Below are positions 10,589-21,282 of a DNA stretch of 64,000 nt, piece after piece (the first letter of the stretch is position 1; each line of letters opens with the position of its first letter). The notes beneath the pieces are model-generated. The model was not told the origin of the DNA, did no database searches, and saw nothing but the letters and a program-made list of their open reading frames with translations. The DNA lies in NCBI GenBank assembly GCA_017893485.1, contig CM030361.1:307177224-307241223 (forward strand), in the 5' to 3' direction. The stretch comes from Hemerocallis citrina (lineage: Eukaryota > Streptophyta > Magnoliopsida > Asparagales > Asphodelaceae). Both the position numbers and the translations under genes were made by a program.

Positions 10589-11335
10589 AAACCCGTTATT
10601 GGGGATAACGGGTTACGATAACGTAACCCGTCATCTTGAATAACGGGTTAAGGAGATAGATATTGGCAGTCCTTAACCAATACTTCACATGTAGGGGATG
10701 AAGTTCGGCCAATATCTCTCCACTTAACCCGTTATTGGCGTTGACGGTTGTATATCACCTAACCCGTTATTACCAATGACGGGTTAAGGAGATAGATATT
10801 GGCAGTCCTTAACCAATACTTCACATGTAGGGGATGAAGTTCGGCCAATATCTCTCCACTTAACCCGTTATTGGCATTGACGGTTGTATATCACCTAACC
10901 CGTTATTACCAATGACGGGTTAGGGAGATAGATATTGGCAGTCCTTAACCAATACTTCACATGTAGGGGATGAAGTTCGGCCAATATCTCTCCACTTAAC
11001 CCGTTATTGGCGTTGACGGTTGTATACCACCTAACCCGTTATTACCAATGACGGGTTAAGGAGATAGATATTGGCAGTCCTTAACCAATACTTCACATGT
11101 AGGGGATGAAGTTCGGCCAATATCTCTCCACTTAACCCGTTATTGGCGTTGACGGTTGTATATCACCTAACCCGTTATTACCAATGACGAGTTAGGGAGA
11201 TAGATATTGGCAGTTCTTAACCAATACTTCACATGTAGGGGATGAAGTTCGGCCAATATCTCTCCACTTAACCCGTTATTGGCGTTGACGGTTGTATATC
11301 ACTTAACCTGTTATTACCAATGACGGGTTAGGTTG
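10589..11335. repeat. 136-bp tandem array with AACCCGT/ACGGGTT hairpins
   Basis: CACTTAACCCGTTATTGGC recurs at 10721, 10857, 10993, 11129 and 11265, exactly 136 bp apart. Each unit holds a TAACCCGTTATTACCAATGACGGGTTA-type hairpin and the blocks GATAGATATTGGCAGTCC and GAAGTTCGGCCAATATCTC, which are themselves partly inverted. Units differ by a few bases only. Two related single hairpins precede the array at 10589-10652. Confidence 0.9.
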
Positions 11336-11630
11336 AGATTTATTTACAGAACTTTCCACTTTGTGGACTATATCTTCTTTTGTTCATTCACAACAAATAT
11401 GTTAATGAACTTTCGTCTGTGTTGGATATATCTTCTTTTGTTGATACATATACAAATTTGTTCATTCACAATAAGCCATTTGCAACAACAAATTTATTCA
11501 TATATCAAACATTACAAACTGGCAAGAACAAGTTGTTTGAAGATACATAGAATGCGTACATAACTCAAGCAAATTGACATTACAAAGTCATCCTTTGACA
11601 CTCTACTCCAAAATTGAAATTAATTTAGTA
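11336..11630. other. No recognised feature
   Basis: AT-rich sequence with no supported coding frame; I see nothing specific here. Confidence 0.4.
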
Positions 11631-12125
11631 TACAAGTACATGCTCGGTTTCTTCGCAAAGTGATCGGAAGGACTGCTGATTCTGCCTTTTTTTGAATGCA
11701 TAAGTAGCAGTTATCCCCCCTGCATACAATTTAGTTCACTACTATTACACAGAGGTAAAAATTCTCCGCTTCGTGGGATAGAGTAGTAGTGGGTGTAACC
11801 GTATATTCAAAGTATTTGACAACTTCTTGACACGCACTCCTCATATTCGTACTATTTATTGCACGATTGTGAGGTGTGCATACCAAGAAGCTGAAAAGTA
11901 GCATGAATACACTGTGGCACCCACCACTACTTCGACCTACGAAGCAGAGAATTTTTACACTCTGTGTAACAATAGAGAACGAATGTGTATGAAAGGAGGA
12001 CAATTGCTACTTATGCAAACACATCTAAAAGCTAGAAAAAAGAAGACTAAGGGAAATGAAGGGAAAAAAAAGGCAGAGTCGGCAGCCCTCCCTACCCCTT
12101 GAGAGAAACCGAGCATGCACTTGTA
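11631..12125. mobile_element. Foldback (MITE-like) element of 495 bp
   Basis: The left end TACAAGTACATGCTCGGTTT is matched by the inverted right end (GAAACCGAGCATGCACTTGTA). The arms continue inward: CTGCTGATTCTGCC against GGCAGAGTCGGCAG, GCATAAGTAGCAG against TGCTACTTATGC, and TACACAGAG..AAAATTCT against AGAATTTTTACACTCTG. The centre is near 11870. It sits inside the MULE between arrays. There is no coding capacity. Confidence 0.75.
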
Positions 12126-12690
12126 CACTGAAATGTTCATGCACAAGTCTCTCTACTCCTGCATCTTCATACACAAGAACAACAATTATAGGCGACCATC
12201 TTTGAACTCAAATTTCTTTTATAACTCAAACTTCTTCCCCCCTTCAAGAAGAAAAGATTATCTTGAAGAGAAGAAGAAAAGATTGGCTCCTCATACTTTT
12301 TATGGAGAATGACTTATTTGAAGTGTCTCCTCCATATATTTTTTTCCTTTCTTCTCTACATTGAGTTCATTCTCATTTGAGTTATGAACTCAATATGCTC
12401 AGTTATAGGGAAGATTAGAAGGAGGGGTGCATGACATGACAGCTATCATGTATAGACCAATGCCCATCAAACAAGATGGGATCAAAACAAGAAGAAGAAG
12501 AAGACAAGAAGGGATGAAAACAACAACAAGAAGAAGACAAGAAGGTTAAATCCTTGATACACTTCAATTCACACTGATACAAAAGGCAAAAAGTATGATA
12601 CAAGTCTCCAAAAAACAGCAGCAAGGACAGCAATTATCTCCACCAAATTGATACACATCTCAAAATGTACAGACCATGTCTGCAAATTAC
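12126..12690. other. Spacer with AAGAAG-rich microsatellite
   Basis: An imperfect AAG/AAC-rich stretch at about 12480-12548 is the only structure seen. The small ORFs here are not supported. Confidence 0.4.
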
Positions 12691-12694
12691 ATCT

Positions 12695-13025
12695 GCATAA
12701 CCCGTTGTTGGTGACAACGGGTTAAGTACACTTAACCCGTCGGTACCAAGAACGGGCTAAGTATACTTGGTCTATGCCAATACTTGGTCTCTACATAATA
12801 AACCACTGCCAATATTTATCAACGTAACCCGTTGTTACGGATAACGGGTTAAGTTAACAAAAATCGTTTTCATCAACGACGGGTTAAGTACACTTATATT
12901 TGCAGAAGTTTATGGCTACATGCATAAGTAGATGGCGAAGTTCTGCCAATATAAGTTAACTTATACCGTTATTGACGATAACGGGTTAAGTACATGTAAC
13001 CCGTTATCGTAAATAACGGGTTAAG
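12695..13025. repeat. Cluster of AACCCGT/ACGGGTT hairpins
   Basis: At least four inverted pairs are visible: ACCCGTTGTTGGTGACAACGGGTT (12699-12722), AACCCGTCGG...CGGGCTAAG (about 12733-12762), ACCCGTTGTTACGGATAACGGGTT (about 12827-12850) and AACCCGTTATCG..AATAACGGGTTAAG (about 12997-13024). They have the same design as the 136-bp array but are not in register. Confidence 0.75.
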
Positions 13026-13317
13026 TGTACCTATATCGGCAGTACTGAAGATTATTAAATCGCTTGAAAAAAAATGTGTAAACACGTTTGTAAATATAAC
13101 ATATAAAGTAGTTCACTTAATGAAAACAATTTATGATAAATTATTCAAACACCACTTTGACCATACTAAAATCTGCTCATAAAATTTTATATAATCAGCT
13201 TTTCATAGATGTTCGTTACGCGATTTCAAATTTTGTTTGTAAATAAACAAATTTTTAAAACATTTACGTTCATTCAGCGAATTTGGTTTAAACAATTATG
13301 TTAGATATAATTTTTGG

Positions 13318-13600
13318 TTGGGTTAGAGTACTTTGTAGGGTTAAAGTAGGGTTACAGTAGGTTAAGGTCAGGGTTAGGGTTAGCGGGGGTTAGGGGTTTG
13401 GTTAGATCTTGTTTTTTATTTATTTCCATTCCTCGCCACGTAACTAACCAATATAAAATCGATATCATCAAATGAATATAAAAATTAACGCATATTAATT
13501 TAGTATTTTGTTTCTTAAAAAACAATTAAAAAAAATTGTAGGTTAGTAGGTTAGGGTTAGCGATTAGGGTTAGGGTTAATGTAGGGTTAGGGTCTCCACT
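13318..13600 (+). repeat. Degenerate telomere-like GGGTTAG tracts
   Basis: GGGTTAGGGTTAG and spaced variants (TAGGGTTAAAGTAGGGTTA) occur at 13318-13405 and 13541-13592, interrupted by AT-rich DNA. The repeat is closer to TTAGGG/TAGGGT than to the perfect plant TTTAGGG. Confidence 0.65.
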
Positions 13601-13605
13601 CTTTT

Positions 13606-14785
13606 TCACTTCGTAGTAGAACAAGTTCAAAATGGAAAAAACCTAAAGTACATAGCCAAATGTAGATCCCCCACGTGTCTACAAAAAACCAACTGTAGAT
13701 CCCCACATGTAAGGAGAAAACCACATGTAGCATTTGTTGGTTTTTTGCAAGCCATTGATAACACAAAGAAGATAGAGACGGGAAGATGAGGAAAAAACCA
13801 CATGTAGATCCCCAAATGGGAGACTACATGGAAAAAACACATGTAGATCCCCACATGTAGCGTATACATGGAAAAAACACATGTAGATTCCCACATGCTG
13901 ATATCCCAATTGGAAAAGCCTAACCAGATGTGTCACGCCATCAGATCCAATTAATTGGCCATCAAGAACTGGATCTGTACATAGAGTTTTTTCCATATAT
14001 AAGCTACATGTGGGGATGTACATGTGGTTATGTAGTTTAGATTTTTCCCATATTGAAGTGTCTGCAATAATAGTAGGCGGGTGTTGAGTTCTGCTTGTTT
14101 AGCTTGGTGCTTTTTCCCACTTAGGTGTATGTTCAAAGTTTTCTGGCTTGTGGTGGTCACTTGGCTTAGAGGACAACACCACTTCTTTGGTGGATACAAC
14201 GGCCTACACTCTAGATTGTGAAAATATAGCCTATATGATTGTGGAAATGTAGCCTATATGGGGGAAAAACCACATGTAGATCCCCACATGTAGCCTATAT
14301 GGAGAAAAAACCATATGTACATCCCTACATTTAGCCTATATGAGGGAAAAACTACATGTAGATCCCCACATGTGGCCTATATGGGGAAAAAACCACATGT
14401 AGATCCCACATGTAGCCTATATGGGGGAAAAACTACATGTAGATCCCCATATGTAGTCTATATATGGGAAAAACCATATGTAGATCCCCACATGCATGTA
14501 CAAAAAGACCAATACAGATGTGGAATCTCGCTGTGATGATGATGGTATCCCTAATGGAAAAGCACGAACGCGTTATTAGAGCGCCACGCCACCAGATTTT
14601 TTCTCTTCGTAGTAGAATAAGTTCAATATGGGAAAAACCTAAAGTACATAGCCAAATGTAGATCCCACATGTAGTCTACATATGGGAAAAAACCAAGTGT
14701 AGACAAGAAAAACCACATGTAGCAATAAATGGTTTTTTGGAAGCCATTGATGACATGAAGAAGATAGAGACGGGAAGATGAGGAT
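13606..14785. repeat. ACATGTAGATCC-rich array flanked by ~190-bp direct repeats
   Basis: GGGAAAAACCACATGTAGATCCCCACATGTAGCCTATAT-type units of about 40 bp recur about six times at 14255-14500, and looser copies lie at 13675-13900. The blocks at about 13606-13795 and 14597-14785 are direct copies of one another (CTTCGTAGTAGAA, AACCTAAAGTACATAGCC, GAAGATAGAGACGGGAAG). Short ORFs in both strands come from the repeat. Confidence 0.75.
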
Positions 14786-15234
14786 AGGGATGAAGCAGAA
14801 TTAATGGGCGAGCTGAGTCTGAGTATAGGCTGGCTTGGGGGAAGATATATTTGATTAGACCTGATTTGAACCTTCATTCCCGTACTTCCATCTCGATTTT
14901 GGAAACTCCATTGACGATTGAAGAGAGATTATAGGGTTTTGGATGATTTTGTTCACAACTACGAGATTTGGGGGATTTGAACGAAATTCAGAAATCACGT
15001 GTGGTTATGATAAAGAGAGAGCAAGGCGGGAGCGTCAAATTGATTGACTGATGGATGGATGGATTCATTAATCTGGGAATTTAGAACGGCCCGTTAATGT
15101 ACTACAAGTTAACGACTTGTACTACAAGTTAAGATTATTGCCATGTTGTACATGTGGTTTCTCATGTTGCAAAGTAAAATCTAAATGTGGGGATCTATAA
15201 ATATTAACCTAATTAATCAAAACAAAAAACAAAC

Positions 15235-15297
15235 ACTCACTACTAACCCTAACCCAACACTAACCCTATCTTGACCTAACCCTAACCCTAACCCTTG
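15235..15297 (-). repeat. Telomere-like CCCTAA tract, opposite orientation
   Basis: CTAACCCTAACCC and related units run to 15296. This is the inverse orientation of the tracts at 13318-13592. Confidence 0.65.
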
Positions 15298-15499
15298 GTT
15301 TGAAATCTCATAATTTATTTTTTGAACTTTTACACCACCTATAACAAATTCAAATTTATAGTGGTTAGTTACGTGGCAGTAAATGGAAATTAATAAAAAA
15401 TATAAACAATTATGGGCATATTAATGTCACTTTGCACAGTTCAGAAGACAATTCTCGCAAAGAGTGAAGAGAAATTTGTAGAAAACCCAAAATTTCAAA

Positions 15500-16065
15500 C
15501 TCCCTAACCCGTTATTCATAAGAACGGGTTAAAGAGAGCGATATTGGCAGTACTTTTTGAAAACTTGGATAAGGTCCTCCCAATAACTCTCTACCTAACT
15601 CGTTTTTGTGAACGACAGGGTAAGTGAACTTAACCCGTTATTCACAAGGACGGATTAAAGAGAGCGATATTGGCAGTACTTTGGTCTGTAGGAGTTAAAG
15701 GACTGCTAATATCGCTCTACCTAACACGTTGTCGTGAAGAACAGGTTAAGGCCACATTACACGTTTTCACAATGACGGGTTAAGAAGAGCCATATTAGCA
15801 GAACTTTATTAAGACGTGGTTTATAGGCTTCCAAAGGACTGTCAATATCTCTCTACCTAACATGTTGTCGTGAAGAACGGGTTAAGGCCACATTACACGT
15901 TGTTCACAATGATGGGTTAAGAAGAGCCATATTAGCAGAACTTTATTAAGACATGGTCTGTAGGCTTCCAAAAGACTGTCAATATCTCTCTACCTAACCC
16001 GTCCTTAGTGATAACGGGTTAAGCTCAAATAACCCGCTTCGTCAATAACGGGTTAAGTATAGATA
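15500..16065. repeat. Array of ~136-190-bp units with AACCCGT/ACGGGTT hairpins
   Basis: CTAACCCGTTATTCATAAGAACGGG-type hairpins recur about six times, separated by GAGAGCGATATTGGCAGTAC-type blocks. The spacer text (ATTGGCAGTACTT, AATATCTCTCTACCTAAC) is related to the 10589-11335 array, so both arrays descend from one repeat. Confidence 0.75.
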
Positions 16066-16432
16066 TTTGTGCAGCACTTTTGTTTGTGTTTGGCTGTATA
16101 CAATTTTTCTGATACAGAAACGACTTCATCAAATGTTGTTCACAAATTCACCTACAACATCACATCAAAGTAAATAATACAACAGATATCTTCACAAGAA
16201 ATTTGAAGGCGTACAAATGTACAATGTCAACCAAACCACATAATTAATTGAAATGAATTTAATTTTTAAAAATTTACACCAAAATTATACATATCAAGTT
16301 GCACATGTCCAAAATACAAAAATTACAAACGAAGGCGTTCTCCACTTTGGCTTGCACACCATGCCCGGTATTCACCTACAACAATTTATCAACATAGAAA
16401 CAAACAATACGTTAGTTACTGCAATAACAAAA
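16066..16432. other. No recognised feature downstream of the PMD gene
   Basis: AT-rich sequence, probably the 3' untranslated region of the leftward PMD gene; nothing further recognised. Confidence 0.35.
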
Positions 16433-18722
16433 TTACCAACCAAAAGATACGCTATTACAGAGTATTAGAGAATACCGTCTACGACCACGCGGCTTGCCAC
16501 CGCTTGGTGTGAATTGATCGGGAGGGTTCCGCTTCCTTTGAGGATTTCGCCGTCTGCCTTGTGTCTGGGGGGAATCAGGATCATCCGACGACTGTTCCTC
16601 ATCAACATCTTCGGGATTTGGCTGTTCTTGTAGTTGTTGTGGCTCGGCGATGCGAATTCTCGACCTAGTCACAGTTTCTTTTCGCCTAGTTACCATTGTT
16701 GGCAAGTTGGCTCTCAAATACGCCTCAAGTTGTGGACTTTCACCCGCGTCCTCAAGAGTACGACGGCACGGCGCTAGCATCTCCCGCATTACCTCCTTGA
16801 AGCTCTCGGGTACCCTAGTCTTCAAGACGCGAGCAACTGTTCGAACATTCTCCCATGTGTTTTCAATCTACATTTGATGAAAAATTCCAATTTAAACATC
16901 ATTCATACTTAACGGCATCATTTAATTACAGTACATGCATACGAACTATATGAAATTTGACTAACCATTTTTCGATATGTCTCAGCTCTTGGTTGGTACA
17001 TCGGTTGGGAGGAGGAATATGCTGGAGCTGGTTCTGCCTGGGTAGGGGGAATCAGAAGTTGCACACCAGCTGGTACAGCGGCCTTTGGAGAAACATACAA
17101 CCGTGTTATTCACTTGTACCACATCATGTATGCCTACTGGAGGGAGCCATCATACGGTATCGCGACGAACATCATATTCGGTGTCATTTGCCGCTGCATG
17201 GTGTTCCAGTTGGCTACATGGTAACGATGGTAATCAGCCCAATCGAAGTTGGGCACTCGTCCCGTTCCTCTCACCTCGTGCAACTTTTTATCATAAGACC
17301 TGACCTCGGAAATCTTTTGTTAATATCCAAATTGCTGCAAGACTCTACCAGGATACTGGAACTCGACAACTCTAAAATTCACAAGAGGTGCAACCGTCAA
17401 CCAAAGGGCATTGTCTACGCAGACTGGAGAAACCTATTGCAACCTGGCGGTCGAGTACGGTTCCCAATTGACGAACTCGTCCCGCTGGTTGTCTAACTCA
17501 ACTCTGTAGTAGGTTAACGATTGGCGTGTGTTATCGACCCACGTATGCCGGCCCACCCAATATGCTCCTAGAGGAGGTAACAACTCCACTGCCCCCGGGT
17601 CGGCCAACCAATCCGATGTAACCTGAACAATACGGGGACGTCCGATGTGGATGCGTTCCTAACTCCAGATCTGCAGTAGCACCATTGGGCCACCCATTTG
17701 TACGCTACCTAAAGAACATGTGCACAAATTCCTATATAGTAGCGCCAGTGCCGCACTCCCCCAACTAAAATGACCCGCATACTGGAAATTCTCCAACAAC
17801 CGTAGGTACATTAGTGGCACAGTTGATCCGGATGAGTTCGAGAAGATCACTCCTCCTATCAAACTAAAAATGTATGCACATGCATAGTACGTTAGGGTTT
17901 GCTCGTCCGAATCGGGGGCCAAATATTCCTCCTCGAACTGAAATTTTAACCAGCTGATGTACAGTGATTTACCATCGAAAGTTTCATCCATCACTTCAGC
18001 CTCCGCTTTATCTTTCGCAGCTTCTATTTGTTCATACAATAAATCTTCATCAAAATTTGCAGGCACATTATCGAGGATTTCTTTTTCAACAGCCTCTTTT
18101 CTTTGGAGAACTATCAACTGCAGGTCGATACCGAGTAAGTCACGAACAACTTCAACTCGATCGAAGTCCATGTTCCCCGTCACGGCAACTCCATCTATTG
18201 GTACTCCAGTTATCATTGCCACATCTTGTAGGGTCACAGTCATCTCACCCACTGGTAGGTGGAATGTGTGGGTCTCCGGCCTCCATCGCTCGACTAGAGC
18301 TGTAAGTAGTGGCCGATCTAGCTTCACTGAACCCATGAATCTTGCTCCGTAGAAACCGGCCTCCACCAAGTACGGCGTGATACGGGAGTCGAAAGGAAGA
18401 ACTACGTGGTTCCGGAAATTACATTTTTTATCGAACCCATTCCACACGGCTTCGGATCGGTGTTTGGGTTGCAAGGTGAGTATGCTTGTGTCCACGGGGT
18501 CCGGGTGATGTAACGGGAACCGAGGACGATGGAGCTGCCTCAGCAGATGTGGATTGACAGCCACCAACCTACACTAATAAAGATAACAAATATTATTATT
18601 GTGATAATGTTACATATTCGTATTTAAAACCAATAATAATAATCAATCTTACCTCAGTAGTTGGTGCGCCACTAGTATTACCGGACGGGCTTCTCGGTTG
18701 CCTTGTTCTATCATTTATCTAT
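16433..18722 (-). pseudogene. Plant mobile domain (PMD/MAIN-like) protein gene of the MULE, five in-frame stops
   Basis: The model has an acceptor TTTTTGTCAG with exon 18722-18653 (ATG 18714, donor GAG|GTAAG), a second exon 18568-16966 (acceptor GTGTAG, donor ATG|GTTAG), and a third exon 16867-16433 (acceptor AAATGTAG). Coding parts add to 2100 bases, 700 codons, all in phase. The middle exon carries PMD motifs: WRPETHTFHLPVGEMTVTL, DVAMITGVPIDG, and a FDWADYHRYHV stretch near its end. The third exon is charged and proline-rich with RRRNPQRKRNPP. Stops occur at 17659, 17434, 17320, 17134 and 17110, with no frameshift. PMD proteins include MAIN and MAIL1 and MULE-borne versions; their biochemical role in transposition is not known. 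It is transcribed toward the transposase, with its leader in the right TIR. Confidence 0.82.
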
Positions 18723-18870
18723 CTGACAAAAAATTTAAAATGTGGTTGGTACAAATGACAACAAAACAAACATACCGAGATTGTGGGAAAAAATGCACAA
18801 ATGAAAACAAAAAAAGGACTGAAGGTGAAATTGGTTGAATTCACGTAGCATAAGTCACCCCAACTTGTGG

Positions 18871-20345
18871 AAGTGAGTTTCAAATCTCGGTTAAAGAGAT
18901 ACGGGCGTGTACGATGGTTTAGGTTGTAAAAAAACCCAAATAAACCGATACACGCCGTATATCTCGAACCGTGACACGAAACCCACTTCTACATGTTGAG
19001 GTGGGTTGTGTTCAGTGACATCAGCTTACTCGCAAAGTTTCGTATTTTTTGGAGAACGTTTGCAAGGTTTTCAACTCTAACCGCACAAAAATATTGAAAG
19101 TCATTAACTTATAATGCGAGGAACGTGAGAAAACTGCACAAATGGCATCCGAAAATTTATAAACCTTTCCCAATTGGTCGAATTCACGTAGGGCAAGCCA
19201 GCAGAACTTGTAGAAGCGAGTTTCGAGTCGCAGTTTGCGAGACATGGCCGTGTACCGCTATACTTGGTTTTTTCCAACCGAAAGCGATACGCGTCCGTAT
19301 CTCTCGAATAGTCAGTCGAAACTCACTTCTACAAGTTGGTTTGGCTTCTCATAGGGGACACCAACCAACTCGCTACGTTTCGTATTTTTTGGAGGTGGTT
19401 TGAAGTATTTTCAACTCTAACCGCACTTACAAAATTCTAAGTCAAAAACTTCTCATGCGAGGAAGTTGAGAAAACCGCACAAACGGCATCCCAAAATTAT
19501 AAAACTTTCCGACTTGGTCTGATATACGTAGGGCAAGCCACCCGAACTTGTAGAAGCGAGTTTCGAGTCACGGTTTGCGAGATATGGCCATGTACCGGGT
19601 TTAGTTGTTTTTTTCCAACCGAAAGCGATACGCGGCCATTTCGAACCGTGAGTCGAAACTCACTTCTACAACTTGGGTGACTTCTCATACATGAGACGAA
19701 CCAACTCGCAAAGTTTCGTATTTTTTGGAAGTCGTTTGAAGTGTTTTCTAATCTAACCGCACTTAGAAAATTCTAAGTCAAAAACTTCTCATTTGAGGAA
19801 TTGAAGAAAACCCCACAAACGGTATCCGAAAATTATAAAACTTTCCGACTAGGTCGAATTCACGTAGGGCAAGCCACCCAAAATTGTAGAAGCGAGTTTC
19901 GAGTCACGGTTCGGGAGATACGGCCGTCTACCGCTTTACTTGGTTTTTTTCAACCGAAAGCGATACGCGGCCATATCTGTCGAACCGTGAGTCGAAACTC
20001 GCTTCCACAACTTGGGTTGGCTTATCATAGTGGACACCAACCAACTCGCAAAGTTTCAAATTTTTTGGAGGTCGTTTGAAGGGTTTTCAACTCTAACCGC
20101 ACTTACAAAATTCTAAGTGAAAACCTTCTCATGCGAGGAATTGAAGAAAACCGCACAAACGGCATCCGAAAATTATAAAACTTTCCGACTTGGTCGAATT
20201 CACGTAGGGCAAGCCACCCGAACTTATAGAAGCGAGATTCGAGTCACGGTTCGGGAGATACGGCCGTGTACTGCTTTACTTGGTTTTTTTCAACCGAAAG
20301 CGATACACGGCCGTATCTCTCAAACCATGAGTCCAAACTCGCTTC
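18871..20345. repeat. Five tandem ~340-bp palindromic units (right TIR)
   Basis: Palindromes begin near 18871, 19216, 19556, 19892 and 20228. Arms contain GAGTTTCGAGTC..GAGATACGGCCGTGTACCGC and the inverted GCGATACGCGGCC..CCGTGAGTCGAAACTC. Short ORFs repeated in this stretch are products of the repeat. Confidence 0.8.
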
Positions 20346-20664
20346 TACAAATTAGGGTGGCTTGTACTACGTGGGACGAACTTACTCGCAAAGTTTCGTA
20401 TTTTTTTACAGTCGTTTGCAGGGTTTTCAACCATAACCGCACTGAAAAGTTTCTAACTAATTTCGTATATACAATTGTAATTCTACAAATTACTAACGCA
20501 AGCAACATAATTTGGCAATTGAATATACTTGAAGTCAACCGGATTCTATATTTAAAATCTACTAAGGCATATAATTTTTTTCCCAATTTGTAAATAATTT
20601 ACTACACACAAATTGAAAAAAAAAACACAAATATAGATTATTGAGGTAAAAAAATAGTCTATAC

Positions 20665-20930
20665 CTTACAAAATAGGTCCAAATCAAGCCAAACGATCGA
20701 TTCGGAGAAGAACTAGGATTTGTATTCCATTTTGAAGAGGGGATGAGAGAGTAGGGTTTCGATCTTTGGAGTTGGGAGAGAGGAGGAGGAGCGGACGGAG
20801 ATGTCGATCAAGTCTTCTTCGGAGCTAGGGTTTTTTTTGCCGTTGGGTTTGTCGAAGAAGCAAGAAGGAGCGAGAGAGAAATTGCCGAAGAAGACGATCT
20901 GAATGTAAATACAAATGAATATAGATTGCC
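20665..20930 (-). promoter_or_regulatory. TIR-borne promoter and leader exon for the PMD gene (predicted)
   Basis: Minus-strand counterpart of 5818-6082: CTATATTCATTTG near 20923, a pyrimidine-rich leader, and the donor TAAG|GTATAG with the last exon base at 20665. Splicing to 18722 would remove a 1.9 kb intron made of the hairpin units. Confidence 0.45.
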
Positions 20931-20931
20931 T

Positions 20932-21018
20932 TAACCCGTTCTTGGGAAGGACGGGTTAAGGCTATTTTTAAAAAATAAAATTTAGCCTTAACCCGTCATT
21001 CCCAACAACGGGTTAAGG
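20932..21018. repeat. Two AACCCGT/ACGGGTT hairpins in the right TIR
   Basis: CCTTAACCCGTTCTTGGGAAGGACGGGTTAAGG-type and CCTTAACCCGTCATTCCCAACAACGGGTTAAGG-type pairs, the inverted counterparts of 5730-5816. Confidence 0.75.
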
Positions 21019-21130
21019 CAAATTTTACAAAAAAAATCTGGACCGTTGGATCTTTGATCCAACGGTCCAGATCAAAGTTCGCACTGGTCTGTGCGAACAG
21101 ACCCGCTTCCGACCCATTTGCAATGGAAGA

Positions 21131-21247
<117 letters not shown>

Positions 21248-21250
21248 TTA

Positions 21251-21282
21251 TAAAGATGTGCATTGCACGTGTAAATTACTAG
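21251..21282 (+). other. Possible Helitron 3' terminus
   Basis: GTGCATTGCAC (21258-21268) is a short hairpin 10 bases upstream of CTAG (21279-21282), followed by T. This is the usual shape of a Helitron 3' end. No matching 5' TC end or Rep/helicase gene was found. Confidence 0.25.

Noticed and set aside
10589..11335. Possible CRISPR-like spaced repeat
   Set aside because: Units are 136 bp, nearly identical throughout without unique spacers, in plant DNA and inside a transposon.
19125..20593. Repeated 90-160 codon frames sharing one motif
   Set aside because: They are translations of the ~340-bp hairpin units of the right TIR and recur once per unit.
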